A DNA stretch of 64,000 bases from Paraescarpia echinospica (Eukaryota; Annelida; Polychaeta; Sabellida; Siboglinidae): contig CM034544.1 of assembly GCA_020002185.1 (NCBI GenBank), positions 31,181,285 through 31,245,284 on the forward strand, written 5' to 3'. Numbering within the stretch: the first letter of the stretch is position 1; every line of letters starts with the position of its first letter. This document shows, in pieces, positions 20,932 through 32,345 of this stretch. A program made the translations under genes and the position numbers. The notes beneath the pieces were generated by a model, which made no database searches, was not told the origin of the DNA, and saw only the letters and a program-made list of their open reading frames with translations.

Positions 20932-23445
20932 TCATTGTGCAGCCGTAGTATCCCGTGGTTGGGCAAAGGCCTCAACATGTCGTTTCCAAATCTGCCTGTC
21001 TTGCGCTATCCTCTGCCAGATGGTGCCCTTCCAGTACACGTGTAGTTCGTCTCTCCACCGTCTCGCCGGTCTTCCTCTAGATCGTTTCCCTTCGTAAGGT
21101 CTCCAGGTTGTGATACGCTATGTCCATCGGTTATCTCGTAGTCTGCTGATGTGCCCTGCCCATGTCCACGTCTGTCTTCTGATTTGTTCTATCACGTCTA
21201 TGACCTTTGTCTTCTGCCTTACCCAGATGTTTGTTTTTCTCTCCCGATATGTGATGTTTAACATACTTCTTTCCATCTTGGTTTGTGCGGCTGCTAGCTT
21301 GTTCTTTGCCTGGATGGTGAGTGCTCATATTTCCGCGCCGTATGTCACCGCTGGAAGTACGCATGAGACTTGTCTCTTCAAGCAGGTTTCAAAGTTACCC
21401 TTGAAGATGTCGCGGTGTTTGACGAATGCTGTCCAGCCGGCAGTGATCCTTCTTTGAATCTCCTTGTCTTGGTTTGTGTCTCTAATACTGTATCGCTGTC
21501 CCAGATAGACGTAATTTTCAACGTTCTCTATCCGTGTCGTGTTGATATATATATTGGTGTGTCATTTTCTAGCATCACTTTTGTCTTCGAGATGTTCATC
21601 TTGAGACCTTGTTTTTCACTTTCATCAGCTAGCTCCTGCAGCATGTTTTGTAGTTCCTGCGGTGTATTAGCGCATATGAGTATGTCGTCGGCGAAGCGAA
21701 GATGGCTGAGATATTCTCCGTCTATCATAAAGCCTCTGGTTTCCCCAGTCAGTCTTCGGAATATGCTTTCGAGTGTTGCCGTGAACCGTTTGGGCGATAT
21801 GGTGTCACCCTGCCGTACTCCTCTCTTGATGTTGATCTTGTTGCTCTTTTTGTGTAGGTGGACTGTCACCGAGCTGTTGGTGTAGATGTCTTTCAGGAGA
21901 TCGATGTACACATATTCTATCCCCTGTTCTTGACGGGAGGTCAGTAATGCTTGAGTTTGCACCGAGTCGAACGCCTTCTCGTAGTCGACGAAAGCGATGC
22001 AGAGCGTGGTATTATATTCTTGGCACTTCTCTTTCAGATGGTTTACGACGTGTATGTAGTCTGTCGTTGAGTACCTGCCTCTGAATCCTGCTCGCTCTCG
22101 TGGTTGGTTTTTGTCCAGTGTCTTCTCTAGTCTATTCGTTAGTATTTTTGTGAGTAATTTGTAGATGTTTGATTACAGACATATCGGTCTGTATTTATTT
22201 AAGTCTTTCTTATTTCCCTTCTTGAAGATTATCACCATCTTTGCGTTCTTCCAAGCGGTGGATCATTTAGTATACAGATTAGCCAGTGTCTTCGAGATGA
22301 TATATTCTTCTGCTTTTAATGTTTCTATGTTTATATGGTCGTTGCCTGATGTCTTTCCATTCTTCATATCTCTTAGAGCAGCTTCCACTTCCCGTGGTGT
22401 TATTCTCTGGTATATCTTTCGGGTCGGTGTGAATTATGGTACTCTGTTCACTGTCATATAGCTTGCTGTAGAATTCCACTATTCGTTCCATGATCTTGTG
22501 TTGGTCTTGTATTTCTCTATCCTGCTTGTCTAGAAGTGCAATCAGTCTGTCTCGTCCTAGTGCCTGCGTTCTTCTTGCTTTCTTCAGGCTCTTTGATGAC
22601 ATAATCGTTTCTCGTATGATCTCTTGTTTGTACTTTCTGATGTCCTCCTTCGCTTTCTTTTTGGTGGTCTTTCATATTTCTGCGCACTCTATTTGTTTTT
22701 TACGGTCGCCGTTATCCACCATTTCTAGGCGTTTCTTCATTAGTGCTCGTGTCGGTGACGATATTCTCGTCACTACATGCCTGTTGATTGCTTTGCCTAC
22801 ACTTGTTGCACTTAGTTGGATCATCTCAGTGATGTTTTTGTTCGTGGTGTCGATGTCGTCTAGTTTATGTAGTGTCTCGAATCGATTTCACTGTTCGAGT
22901 TGGATTTCGATCTTTTTTCTTCCGATTTGTGTGGAATCTACACTCGCTGGTCTCTTCTTTACCAACTTCTTCCTTTCAGCCTTGACGTCTAGTTGCTTAT
23001 TATCATTCTATGATCACTTCCAATGTTAACTTGGTTGATGACAGTTACGTCAGTGACCATGTCTGGTTTGTTTGTCAGGTGTAGTCAATTTCGTTCTTTG
23101 TTTCTCCATTTGGGCTTTTCCATGTCCATCTCCTCCCTGTTTTCTTCTGGAAAATGGTATTCATGATTTTGTATTTTCTTGAAGTTGCCCATTCTGCTAA
23201 GGTGTCGCCTCTTTCGTTTCTCACACCTAGGCCAAATTTGCCTGTTGCCGTTTCTCTCTTAGTATTGTTCTTACGTTATATGTTGCTATCTTCAGTCTAC
23301 TTACCTTCTCTCGGCGGCTCTTCTTGACACAGAGATTCTTAGCACCCCCTGCACGTAGCCCTACTTGACCCGAACGGCCTCCTTGGTCATAGACTCTTTC
23401 GATGCTGCTGGGGATTGGGGATCTTGGCTTCATTGTACTTCGCAT
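20932..23445 (-). pseudogene. RTE endonuclease-reverse transcriptase ORF, broken
   Basis: The start at 23,445 leads to SRLKIATYNVRTIL, the usual first strand of an APE-type endonuclease. The frame is then truncated by an internal deletion. Downstream pieces show the RT palm: a KKSNKINIKRGVRQGDTISP segment and LRFADDILICANTPQELQ with the FADD catalytic box intact at about 21,680. The C-terminus after about 21,110 has the GHISRLRDNRW and GRPARRWRDELH-type tail known from RTE elements, ending PRDTTAAQ-stop. Several frameshifts separate these pieces. The enzyme would nick target DNA and copy its RNA; this copy cannot. Confidence 0.85.
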
Positions 23446-23539
23446 GCTGGTGTTGTTGACCTACCCCTCCACGCTGGGTGAACGAAATCGCCCAAGTTTC
23501 GACACGGCAGCCGAACCAGTACCGAACCACTGCTCAGCC

Positions 23540-23610
23540 GGCGCCGGGATTTGAACCCCGGTCCCTCCAGTCGAGAGTCCGGTACTCTAACCACTCGGCC
23601 ACTGCGCCCC
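23540..23610 (-). repeat. tRNA-like 5' head of the RTE element (unit A)
   Basis: The minus strand shows TGGCCGAGTGGTTAGAG (A box and D arm of Ser/Leu type) and, about 35 bases on, CCGGGGTTCAAATCCCGG. The last is a B box with a perfect 5-bp T stem. The acceptor ends can pair only in part, and there is no long variable arm. It is fused to RTE sequence in the same way in unit B, so it belongs to the element or to a SINE joined to it and is not a free tRNA gene. Confidence 0.7.
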
Positions 23611-23612
23611 CT

Positions 23613-23667
23613 ATATATATATGTATATTTACATATAATATTTATTTTTATATTATCTATATATATA

Positions 23668-23739
<72 letters not shown>

Positions 23740-23760
23740 TTATATATATATATATATATT
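23613..23760. repeat. TA/CA compound microsatellite
   Basis: TATA runs, then about 55 bases of CA, then TATA runs, located exactly between the RTE 5' end and the resumed CR1-like LINE. Confidence 0.95.
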
Positions 23761-24020
23761 GAACCTAGGGTATTTTATGTTACTGCACTACACTTTGGAA
23801 TATGCTCACTCTTAATGTTAGATCAGTTGAAAATATTATATAGTTTAGTCGTCGTTTAATAATGTTCCCTTATAACCTTGCGTATTCACCTTAGCTCCAT
23901 GACATATATGATCTATCTGTCGACGTTTTTAACACGGCTTATCGTTTCTGAGATTGACTTACCATTTTGTATTAATGCGCCTCTGAGCTTTTTTCGAGGA
24001 ATTAGGCGCCAAAAATTACC
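23761..24020 (+). mobile_element. CR1-like LINE relic, 3' untranslated end
   Basis: From ATTGAACCTAGGGTATTTTA onward this matches 30,865-31,092, the uninterrupted copy. It ends with the family terminus TTAGGCGCCAAAAATTACC and an ATT-rich tail. Together with 20,690-20,920 it shows that the RTE element landed inside this LINE. Confidence 0.7.
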
Positions 24021-24044
24021 TTATTTCTATTATTGTTATGTATC

Positions 24045-24865
24045 AGCTGAGTTACCCGGCGTTGCCTGGGGAGAAAGGCAATCATATACATCCTGAAATA
24101 ATTTCCATTGAAATCTAAAAATGTATTGTTGATATAATTATGAACTCTGAAAGTACACCAAACCTCAAATGCCCAATATTTTTTTGTTTGAGATACCCCA
24201 AGTCCATCCCAAATGTTTCCAGCCTAACCGCATTAATAAATTGTAACTGGTCACTGGTCACGTTGTTAGGAAACCTTTTCCAAGAAATCGCACGCGCTCA
24301 CCAGACAGCTGGGTTACGCTTCCGGGATTTTGTAACGTTAATAACATAAAAACTAATACATTAGTCTGCATACACCCAGTGACACATTTGTACATGGGAT
24401 AATTTCCTGTACATTGATATGCAAAAACGTTATATTCCGTTGCTGGAACTCCACGGACTTGTTGCAGTGTGTTATTTGCCAGAAGTAGCACGCACTCACG
24501 GGGCTGACGCGGCGAAATGCTTACGCGACCAACCACAGGTAGACTTGATGAATGTTAAGCGCTTAGGATTTTCAAACGTCAATAACTTTAAAAAAATATT
24601 TAAAATGTTTGCATACATCCAGCGACATATTTGTACATGACATAATTATTTTTACGATGATATAGAAAAACATTAAATTCCGCGGCTGGTACTCCACGTA
24701 CAGCCTTTTGAAATATTGAGCCCCCAAGTTCTCGAGTCCCCGAACGAATTTCGAAAATGTCTACATCTACGAAATATCTCAATGGGCCCGGTAGATCACA
24801 TGCAAAATTTCAGCCCGATACATGCAAAACTTACGGAGATGTGTTCGCACATACAAACAGAGAAC
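24045..24865. repeat. Dispersed repeat with an internal tandem copy
   Basis: GAGTTACCCGGCGTTGCC starts a block that also occurs at 57,250-57,850. In unit A a piece of about 130 bases is present twice (24,350-24,480 and 24,590-24,720); unit B has one. The element type is not recognised, and the frames through it are broken. Confidence 0.55.
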
Positions 24866-25813
24866 GAACTGTTTTATAATATTGACCGTGTATCTTTTTC
24901 CCTTGTGTTTTATATACTGTAAACTTTTAGCATTCAGGATGAAAATAATTCTAGTGTAACAACAGAGCGAGCTCCTAGCGGTTAAGCTAGGTGGTTATAC
25001 AACCTGTTCCCCCTCCTAGTCTGCACACCCCTTTGAATCGCCTCAACGCTTAAGAAGCTGGCCCGAAACACCCATTCAGCCCGTGTCAGTTACGCGGCAT
25101 CCTATTGGCCAGCAGCGGGCGCGGGGAAAAATTTATGGGCAGGAGATGATGCAGTGTTTTTCGTCACTTCGATTCACCTCGCCATCGTGACAACTTCTGA
25201 TTTTACTCCGAAATTTTGAATACCATCCACCCACTCATTGTATGTGTTGTACATGTACCGTGTTTTAGTTACTTCCATATTAGCATACATAATGCAGGAT
25301 AACTGAATACGGATGTTACATGAATGTTGTATGATGGATTTACCCCAACTTTTGTATATATCAAGGTGGAATTACTGCAGCTAGTACTATAGAAAGGTGT
25401 GCAGTCTGCACACCAGTTATCTTTTTCCCTTGTGTTTTATATACTGTAAACATATGACAGTCGGTATGCTGTAATTTAATATAACAGCAATCAAGGGTTT
25501 TTTGGTAAATTACTAGCAACATTGAAGAAGTATGATTATTATATATGTATGTACACAAATTTGTCGTACATAACATGTGTGGTCCATCAATATGTAATCT
25601 GGATGTACCTGGCTGTGCACAAGATGTTGACTATTGTATATATTATATGTGCCTGTGTTAATAAATTTGATTGCCCAATACCAACCTACCCAATAGTTGG
25701 CGTAAATTCAGTACAAACAGAGAAAGGGCTGCATGAACATAACACAGATACACCGGGATTGGGGGGGGGGTACCGAGTAGAGTAGTACACGAAGAACTGT
25801 TTTATAATATTGA
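24866..25813. other. Unit A-specific segment bounded by 20-bp direct repeats
   Basis: The segment is bounded by GAACTGTTTTATAATATTGA at 24,866-24,885 and 25,794-25,813 and is missing from unit B at about 57,853. Inside, a perfect 34-base direct repeat lies at 24,891-24,924 and 25,418-25,451. A 19-base hairpin (GGTGTGCAG T CTGCACACC) lies at 25,396-25,414, and a G run at 25,761-25,770. The stretch at 25,060-25,130 is GC-rich with a CCAAT-like ATTGGCCAG. It is either an insertion in A or a deletion in B. No gene is recognised. Confidence 0.6.
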
Positions 25814-26689
25814 AATCAATTAATGATTGCAGGAACCAGTGAGCGTAATGTGCGCGTAAGACGTTAAAGGTAACTTGACAATTGCAGGAAATACATCGGC
25901 CTGTGTCATGCACGAGACAGCATGACGAAGAGGCATACCGTCAGGGGACGTGCATTTTTGCAAGTAACCATAATGAACCTCTGAGCCAACTGTTACAACA
26001 TGGATTTCGGTTTCACTTCTTCATTTAAAGGCACATCAACTCAATGTAATGTTTTAATATATGCAAGTTGAAAAACCTAATCTGCTAAAACGATTGTGTT
26101 TGTGACAGACGGTACATGAAAAAAATAACCTCCCATTTTACATAGCACTGATATATCACTGTGCTTGTTGCCAACATTCCATCCCAATATCCTCTCTGTT
26201 TGTTAATTGATGAGTTGCACCTACAAACACAAAAGCATTACTCTAATGAAACTACCCTACTATGTTTGTTATTTAATTAACATTACCACAACCTACCAAC
26301 AGTGACAAGTTGTAGGAAAGGGACAGAACCCTATCCTACTAACCCTAATACCGCTATTTGCGGGGACAGGACCTTAATCCACCAACTCTAACACTGTTGT
26401 TTGAAGGGGAGAGAGAGCCTTAATCGCTAAACTGGAATACCGCTGTTTGAAGAGTCAGAACAATAATGTTCCTAGTCTAACACTGCTGTTTAAGGGCGAT
26501 GAATAAAACATAAATAATCGCCACCGTGTTTAGTACTAGAAAGGAAGTAAGTACAAGCTTCAAAAACTTTTTCGTGTGTGAATTTGTTGGTGAATGTAAC
26601 AACTTAAACCAAGTTGGAGATGTACGTAATGAATCAAGACAATCTCAGTTGACACTTATTCTCGTGTATCGATCCTTGGTTGATGTCAC
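25814..26689. other. Non-coding sequence shared with unit B
   Basis: Collinear with about 57,853-58,714. Short diverged repeats of the form CTAACNCTGCTGTTTNA occur at about 26,340-26,500. No gene is recognised. Confidence 0.5.
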
Positions 26690-27290
26690 GATGTGGGGTT
26701 TATAACTTAACATATGTCGGTAGCAAATGTGAAAAACTACAATTGGGGTTACCCTGTACGGTTATTGACGGCTGGCTAGTGCTTACGCAATAATGTGAAT
26801 GCACTGGGGAGGTGGCATAAGGTCAGATTTCAAAGGACCGAGGAAACAGTGCATTATAGTTAGGGTAGACAGGTAGGAAAGTTGAATCTAACATGTAATA
26901 ATTAAAAAAATGGTAGGCAGCTTTATATGTATAGGAACTGTGGACGGGTGGACATTTATACGGGATAATTGTATAGCGTATAGGAATGTCGATATAACTA
27001 ATAAAGATTTATGTACATGTAGAATGATCCTATTACCTATTGGGCGGTGAAATGATTGCAATGGTGTGCTGCCGCAACAGCAGGGATCACATGACAGATA
27101 CCAAGTATATGGTTGATTAACTGAGGTTTGGCAGGGATAGAACACAGCAGTCGAGAGTGATCCATAGACAGGACGATGTAACCAGGTCTTCTCTGTAACA
27201 AGAAATGATTACAGTGTGGTTATCAAACCCATACATCGAAGCCATACCGAGCGGTTGCGTAGACGATGAGATCTTGCGTTTATGTATAGT
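26690..27290 (+). repeat. Segment that also exists inverted in unit B
   Basis: This stretch matches 58,715-59,310 directly and 31,790-32,345 as the reverse complement. Shared landmarks are CTATTGGGCGGTGAAAT, CAGCACACCATTG (reverse) and the block GGTCTTCTCTGTAACAAGAA. Confidence 0.85.
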
Positions 27291-28494
27291 CTAGAAGAGA
27301 ATACCGGAGGTATTTAAAGATACATGTTCTGTGCACACCTGAATAAATGTTAGATTATAAGTATTGTGTTGATTATCTGGTTTGGTATTATTAAATGTGT
27401 CAAAGGGTGTGGTCGAGAATAAACGAACCTGGGTCAGAGCGACGATATTGATGTCGCAGAGTTTATAAGGGATCGCACATCATCGCGCAGCTCTGAGGTT
27501 GTTATGTAGTAACGGTGATCGGACGTAGGTTGCCGTATGGTTGTCACGGATGATATTCACGGGTGTATAGGTTGATAAGAGTTAGACTAATTGTGGTAAG
27601 GGGATTGTTTTATGAAGTCATATTGAATATTGTTTTGCTCTGATATGCATACATTGAACATAAATATATATATGTAGATACATTGGTAGTATGATTATGT
27701 TTTGGGTTGTTGGAATAACCTATACTATGAAGGATGTTTAGTACATACCGTCGAGTAGGAATATATTTTATTATTGTTGTTAGTATTTATTGTAGTGTCG
27801 GGCCGGTGCGACGGCCATATATAACTTCAAGCTCGTTCGTGCGAACGATGGGCCTATTGCGAAACATACAACGCCTAGATGATACCCGAGGCAATGCTGA
27901 ATTCACGTGTGAAGAAGGAAGTTCAATCGGTCGGAAATGCTCTGACTTCCGAACGTTCCGAACCGTCGGAAGAAAGTAGAATTGACTGCCGTGTCGACCA
28001 AGGGTATTGCTGGACCAGAACATTGTACTGTTCTATTTATTATATGATGAAAGAGCACATTATACACACATATATGTGTAACGGCGCTCTTATACCCTAA
28101 CTGGGTTGATAGCGAAAGAGGGTCTTTGCCTGTTACTATTATTTGTATTAGAGAGTGTGATGGAACGTCACCGTAAACGGATGAGTGGTAACAGGGATGT
28201 CATGTTTATGTTACTGGGGATTCCCGTTATAGGATAAGAGTGTGTAGGAGGCTGACGAGTCTTTGTCTAGCAATTTTTGTATACTAATAGTTTTGATATT
28301 CGGTGTGGGGTGAATAAATTTTGAAAACCGGTACCTAGCATAAATGTTTTATTGAATTCAACTATCCCTGAACCCAAAATCTATTATAAGTTCGCTTCTC
28401 CTGGCGGATCTTGACAGTTGACATTCGTGAGAGACACGATATTTACTTGCATTGACTGTCAAATAGAACTGTCGCAACGTAAATCAACATGTCA
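27291..28494. other. Unit-end non-coding sequence
   Basis: Collinear with 59,311-59,362 plus 60,639-61,817. It contains a short palindrome, TCGTTCGTGCGAACGA, at about 27,832-27,847. A 73-codon frame at 27,879-28,100 is open in both units but has no recognised domain. Confidence 0.5.
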
Positions 28495-29704
28495 TTGCCT
28501 TCGAGTTTAATCATATGCATCAAACCTGTCTTCCTGTCAAAAAGATAATTTGTTGGACCAGTTTCAAATATCGGTGGGTGTAATGCGCAGTGGAACAAAT
28601 TGATGCCGACACGTTCCGTTATATTCCGTACTCGTGCCAGCCACTGGGGTCGAATTCAGCTGGCTCCAACTGTCTGGTTCAATAAATCTCTACGCGTCAA
28701 AGCGTTCAACTCTCCAGCTGTAGTACCGCTTACTGCTTTAGACGGTGTATACATGTTCATTGTGGTTTACCTTGGCTAGTTTTTCAATGTTGTGTTTGCT
28801 ACAAGATTACCTTTGGTGCAGTTTCATCATTCCGTCTCCGTTCCGTTCCTCTTTATCGCAGTCTCTGTCAATTTTCCCATTCAGCTGCTTCTGACAGTGA
28901 AAGTTGACAGTAAGAAATATAAGAAACATCATGCGTGAAATGCCACACCAGCTGTATCTGTCCTCACAATGACAGTAGGATGCCGTGTGTACGAAAACAC
29001 AATCCAGTTTGTGTTGGCAACAAACAATAATAATAATAATAATAGCAATGCCAATACTACAAATAATAGCAACAACACCAACACCAACAGCACCAACAAT
29101 AATAATAATAAGGTAACTTCTTTTGCGCCTGAATCCTAGTTCCTCTTCACGTCCGTTTGTTACTTGGCAATAATACATTTCCATTTAACTTGAGGTAATT
29201 TTCGAAGCGATGCCGCTCCATATTTGTAATTAGTTGATTCCCTGTGGTTAAGCAGATTTAACTGAATGGTAACATAACAACATTACATAACGGAATTATG
29301 TTAAATTGCCTGACTGCGACTCCTCTGCCAATACTCCTGTATCCGGCCCTGGCGTAGCTCCCATAACAACATCACTGTACGTAGCATTTAAAGAAACATG
29401 TTATGGTCTGAGATGATGTGAGGCGGTCGCAGCCGGTGACCTTATGTCTCACATAGGGAAATCGACGTACAGGTAGTCCCATCTGGCGAACAGGTGTTGT
29501 ATTACTAATTCACCCGACGAAGAACGGATACCTACCACATTTCCTTTCATGGATCATTCCACATGGAAGGTAACAGCAACAATACAACACATTCATGCAG
29601 CTAGAATATAGCGTGCTGGCTGTACAGCCTTCTGTTGTCTGCTTTGTGGTCGCCAGATGGCAGAACTAATTGTTCCATTTCGGCAAGTAAACTCACTACA
29701 AAGT
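28495..29704. other. Unit-start non-coding sequence (unit B)
   Basis: Corresponds to 1-1,204. It contains the AAT-rich tract and the LINE 3' terminus at about 29,095-29,147 on the minus strand. No gene is recognised. Confidence 0.55.
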
Positions 29705-30115
29705 TGATTGAAAAACAATGTTATATTGTGTGTGGAGTGCGCGAGAGCGCGTGTGCACGAGTGTGGGCGAATTGGTGTGTTGCGCGTATTCGCGCATGTT
29801 AGCGCGCTCGTCTGTACGTTTGTGCTTGTGTGTGCGCATGTTTTTTTGTTCGCGCGTATGTGCGCGAATGAGCACAACAATGCGCGTGTGCACACATATC
29901 TGTGTGAGCACGCGTCTATGCATAATATATATGAATGTGTGCCCTTGTGTGCGCATGTTTGCGCAGATGTGTGTGCGTGTAAGTGTTGCGTATGTGCGTG
30001 TGGTTGTGCGCGTAAAAGAGTGTGTGCGCACGAATGTGCATGTGTATCATTGTGCATTGACGCGCGCGCATGCGTGTGTGTGTTCGTATGTGTTTGTGCA
30101 TGTGACTACTTGACA
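29705..30115. repeat. TG/GTGC-rich cryptic repeat (unit B)
   Basis: Homologous to 1,205-1,630, with point changes and small length changes. The long frames on both strands are compositional. Confidence 0.85.
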
Positions 30116-30359
30116 TGTTTCGCACGACCCGACCCCACACAACATAACCGACTCAGAATGCGTGTTCCCGACATAACCCGACTGAAGTGGATAAACGTCA
30201 TCGATGAAGTCAGACTCGATCAGGTGCCACTGCCCTAGCGGCAAACTGTTCGCACAACACATTAACTCTAGTGGAAATCTATATAAACAACATCAATATG
30301 GCAGATTTTGGTGACGAACAGATACGTGTGATAGCCGTGGCAGGTAGTATTCTGCTCCT

Positions 30360-30530
30360 ATGGAGGCACGCACACGCACATACGAACGCACGCGCGCGCG
30401 CGTACACACACACACTCTCACAAAAACACACACACTCACACTCACAAAGACACACACGCGCACACATACGAACGCACACGCGCGCACACACACACACGCA
30501 CGTACGCAACCACGCACATTTTCCCCCAGG
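30360..30530. repeat. CACG/CGCG-rich simple repeat
   Basis: CACACG, CGCGCG and CTCACA steps, strongly alternating purine-pyrimidine. It lies directly upstream of the LINE relic and just after the unit A/B alignment breaks at about 30,270. Confidence 0.9.
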
Positions 30531-30539
30531 GCAAGTACA

Positions 30540-31092
30540 AACGCTGGTTACTAGTAAGCTTGACTACTGCAATTCCATTTTTCGCAATATTGCCCTTAAG
30601 GATATCACTAGTTTACGACGAGTTCAGAATTGCTTACCTAGTGCTGTGACTCGGTCTCGGAGGATTCTCACTCAGTGCCTTTTCTGACGCCTGTGTGATG
30701 GCCGACATCGTTTCGTTTTTTTAGTATGTACCATTACGTACCAGGCACGTTTATGTAAGCAGCCACAGTATTTACAGTCTTTGCTTACTCTTATAAAAAA
30801 AAACTATCCAGCTATCATCTAGTTCTGATTTACGTTTTTGTTCCTAGAGTCAATACTAATATATTGAATCTAGAGCATTTTATGTTGCTGCACTCTTAGT
30901 ATTAGATTATTACTTGAACATATTGCACAACTTCATCCTCATTAAAAACTTAACTTTAGAACATTGCGTATCCTCCCTGGCGAATCGATCCATCTGATAA
31001 CGACTTATCGATTCTGAGACTGACTTACCCTTTTGCATTGATGCGCCTCTGAAGTTGATTTCCGAGGATTTAGGCGCAAAAGAGTTACCGAC
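30540..31092 (+). pseudogene. CR1-like LINE relic: RT C-terminus plus 3' UTR
   Basis: The frame from about 30,540 reads LVTSKLDYCNSIFRNIALKD and then LRRVQN and AVTRSRR. This is the conserved C-terminal block of CR1/L2/Jockey-type reverse transcriptases, ending at a stop at about 30,687. The 3' UTR follows to the family terminus TTAGGCGCAAAAGAGTTACC at 31,073-31,092. The 5' end is lost in simple repeat. It is the only uninterrupted copy in the window and shows how the halves around the RTE elements fit together. Confidence 0.75.
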
Positions 31093-31470
31093 TGTCAGTG
31101 GCGGTGTCGCTGGCGCGTTCAATAGTTCAAAAACGTGAAATACAAAATGTAAATAAGCAGTTTATATATTAACTCATTATGAACGAGTAAATGTGATACG
31201 AATATTGGGAAAATCACAAACGTTAAAGGCAACAAAGCGAGTTTTCTAGTAAATGCCCGATTATTGCGTGTCGGCGACTTGTCAATGTCAAGAGCCTCGT
31301 TGAGCGCTGGGCGAATGTTTGCCGTGACGGTACATGTTTAAAAATCTCGCTTTGTTACTACTTCAGTGGAATGCATGAGTATTTGTGACATCTACTAGAC
31401 ACACACTCCATTGAGTCTGTGCTGGAAAAAAACAATTGCTTAGTTTCTTAATAAACTGTATGTTAGTTGC
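31093..31470. other. Unit B-specific non-coding sequence
   Basis: No gene or element is recognised. Confidence 0.5.
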
Positions 31471-31592
31471 ATATGTATATATAAATAATATATATATATA
31501 TATATATAGTATTACACACACATATGTTGTTCTTTTTCATCCGAATGCGGTTGTTTTATGATAATCCTGATATATATATATATATATATATA
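31471..31592. repeat. AT microsatellites
   Basis: TA runs at about 31,471-31,508 and 31,571-31,592. Confidence 0.95.
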
Positions 31593-31644
31593 TGATAATG
31601 ACAAGCTGTGAACGCATCCGCGAGGTCATTGTTTTCCTCCATTG

Positions 31645-31800
31645 CATTAGTAGCCGATATTCGTCTTGGTGCATACCTTATTCCCTTGCATTAATAGAAA
31701 GTATCAGTAACCGACATTCTTCTTGGTGCATACGTTATTCCATTGCAATAGTAGAAAGTTGCAGTACCTCACATTCTTCTTGGTGCATACATGAATGCAA
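31645..31800 (+). repeat. Three-copy tandem repeat, about 57 bp
   Basis: The core CATTCTTCTTGGTGCATAC and a GCATTANTAG-type spacer recur three times. The array abuts the inverted segment that starts at about 31,790. Confidence 0.75.
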
Positions 31801-32345
31801 GATCTCATCCTCTAAGTAACTGCTCGGCATGAACTCGATGTATGGGTTTGATAACCACACTGTAATAATTTCTCGTTACAGAGAAGACCTGGTTACGTCG
31901 TTCTGTGTGTGGATCACCCTAGACTGCTGTGTTCATTCCCTGCCAAATTTCAGTTAATCAACCATATACTTTGCATCTGTCATGTGATCTCTGCTGATGC
32001 GGCAGCACACCATTGAAATAATTTCACCGCCCAATAGGTAATGGAATAATTCAACATGTACATAAATCTTCGTTATATCGACATTCCTATAACATTATCC
32101 ATATCAATTTCCACCCGTACCACAGTTCCTATACATGTAAAGCTGCCTACCATTTCTATAACTATTACATGTTAGATTAAACTATCCTATTATAATGTAA
32201 TGTTTCCTCAGTTCTTTGAAATCTGACCCTATGCTACCTCCCCAGTGCATTCACATTATTGCGTAAGCATTAGCCAGTCGTCAATAGCCGTACAGGGTAA
32301 CACCAATTGTAGTCATTCACAGTCGCTTTCAACCTATGTTAAGTT
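31790..32345 (-). repeat. Inverted copy of the 26,690-27,290 segment
   Basis: The reverse complement of 26,690-27,290 and of 58,715-59,310. It runs from GCAAGATCTCATC (opposite GATGAGATCTTGC at about 27,268) to CCTATGTTAAGTTC (opposite GAACTTAACATAGG at about 58,748). It is diverged by scattered substitutions. Confidence 0.85.

Larger units (their letters stand above)
20922..23612 (-). mobile_element. RTE-clade LINE, internally deleted (unit A)
   Basis: On the minus strand the element begins with a tRNA-like head (23,540-23,610). It runs through an endonuclease start and a reverse transcriptase and ends in a stop overlapping an (ATG)n tail at 20,922-20,935; a short microsatellite tail is typical of RTE elements. 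It is inserted inside a CR1-like LINE relic, whose two halves lie on either side. A deletion of about 430 bases relative to unit B removes most of the endonuclease near 23,260. Confidence 0.85.
1..28494 (+). repeat. Unit A of a large tandem segmental duplication
   Basis: The first bases of the window recur in the same orientation near 28,496 and 61,818, and long collinear matches to unit B continue through the unit. Examples are 2,811-4,424 with 37,644-39,235, 8,904-13,270 with 41,115-45,625, 13,272-18,732 with 45,625-50,979, and 20,690-28,494 with 51,684-61,817. The true start of the unit is unknown because the window opens inside it. It holds one intact GPCR gene and many transposon relics. 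Confidence 0.9.

Noticed and set aside
23540..23610. A working tRNA-Ser or tRNA-Leu gene on the minus strand
   Set aside because: The B box and T stem are good, but the anticodon arm, the variable arm and the acceptor stem are poor, and the sequence is fused to an RTE element in both copies.
31645..31800. CRISPR-like array (three spaced repeats)
   Set aside because: The sequence is clearly animal, the repeats are imperfect and directly tandem, and there are no unique spacers or cas genes.
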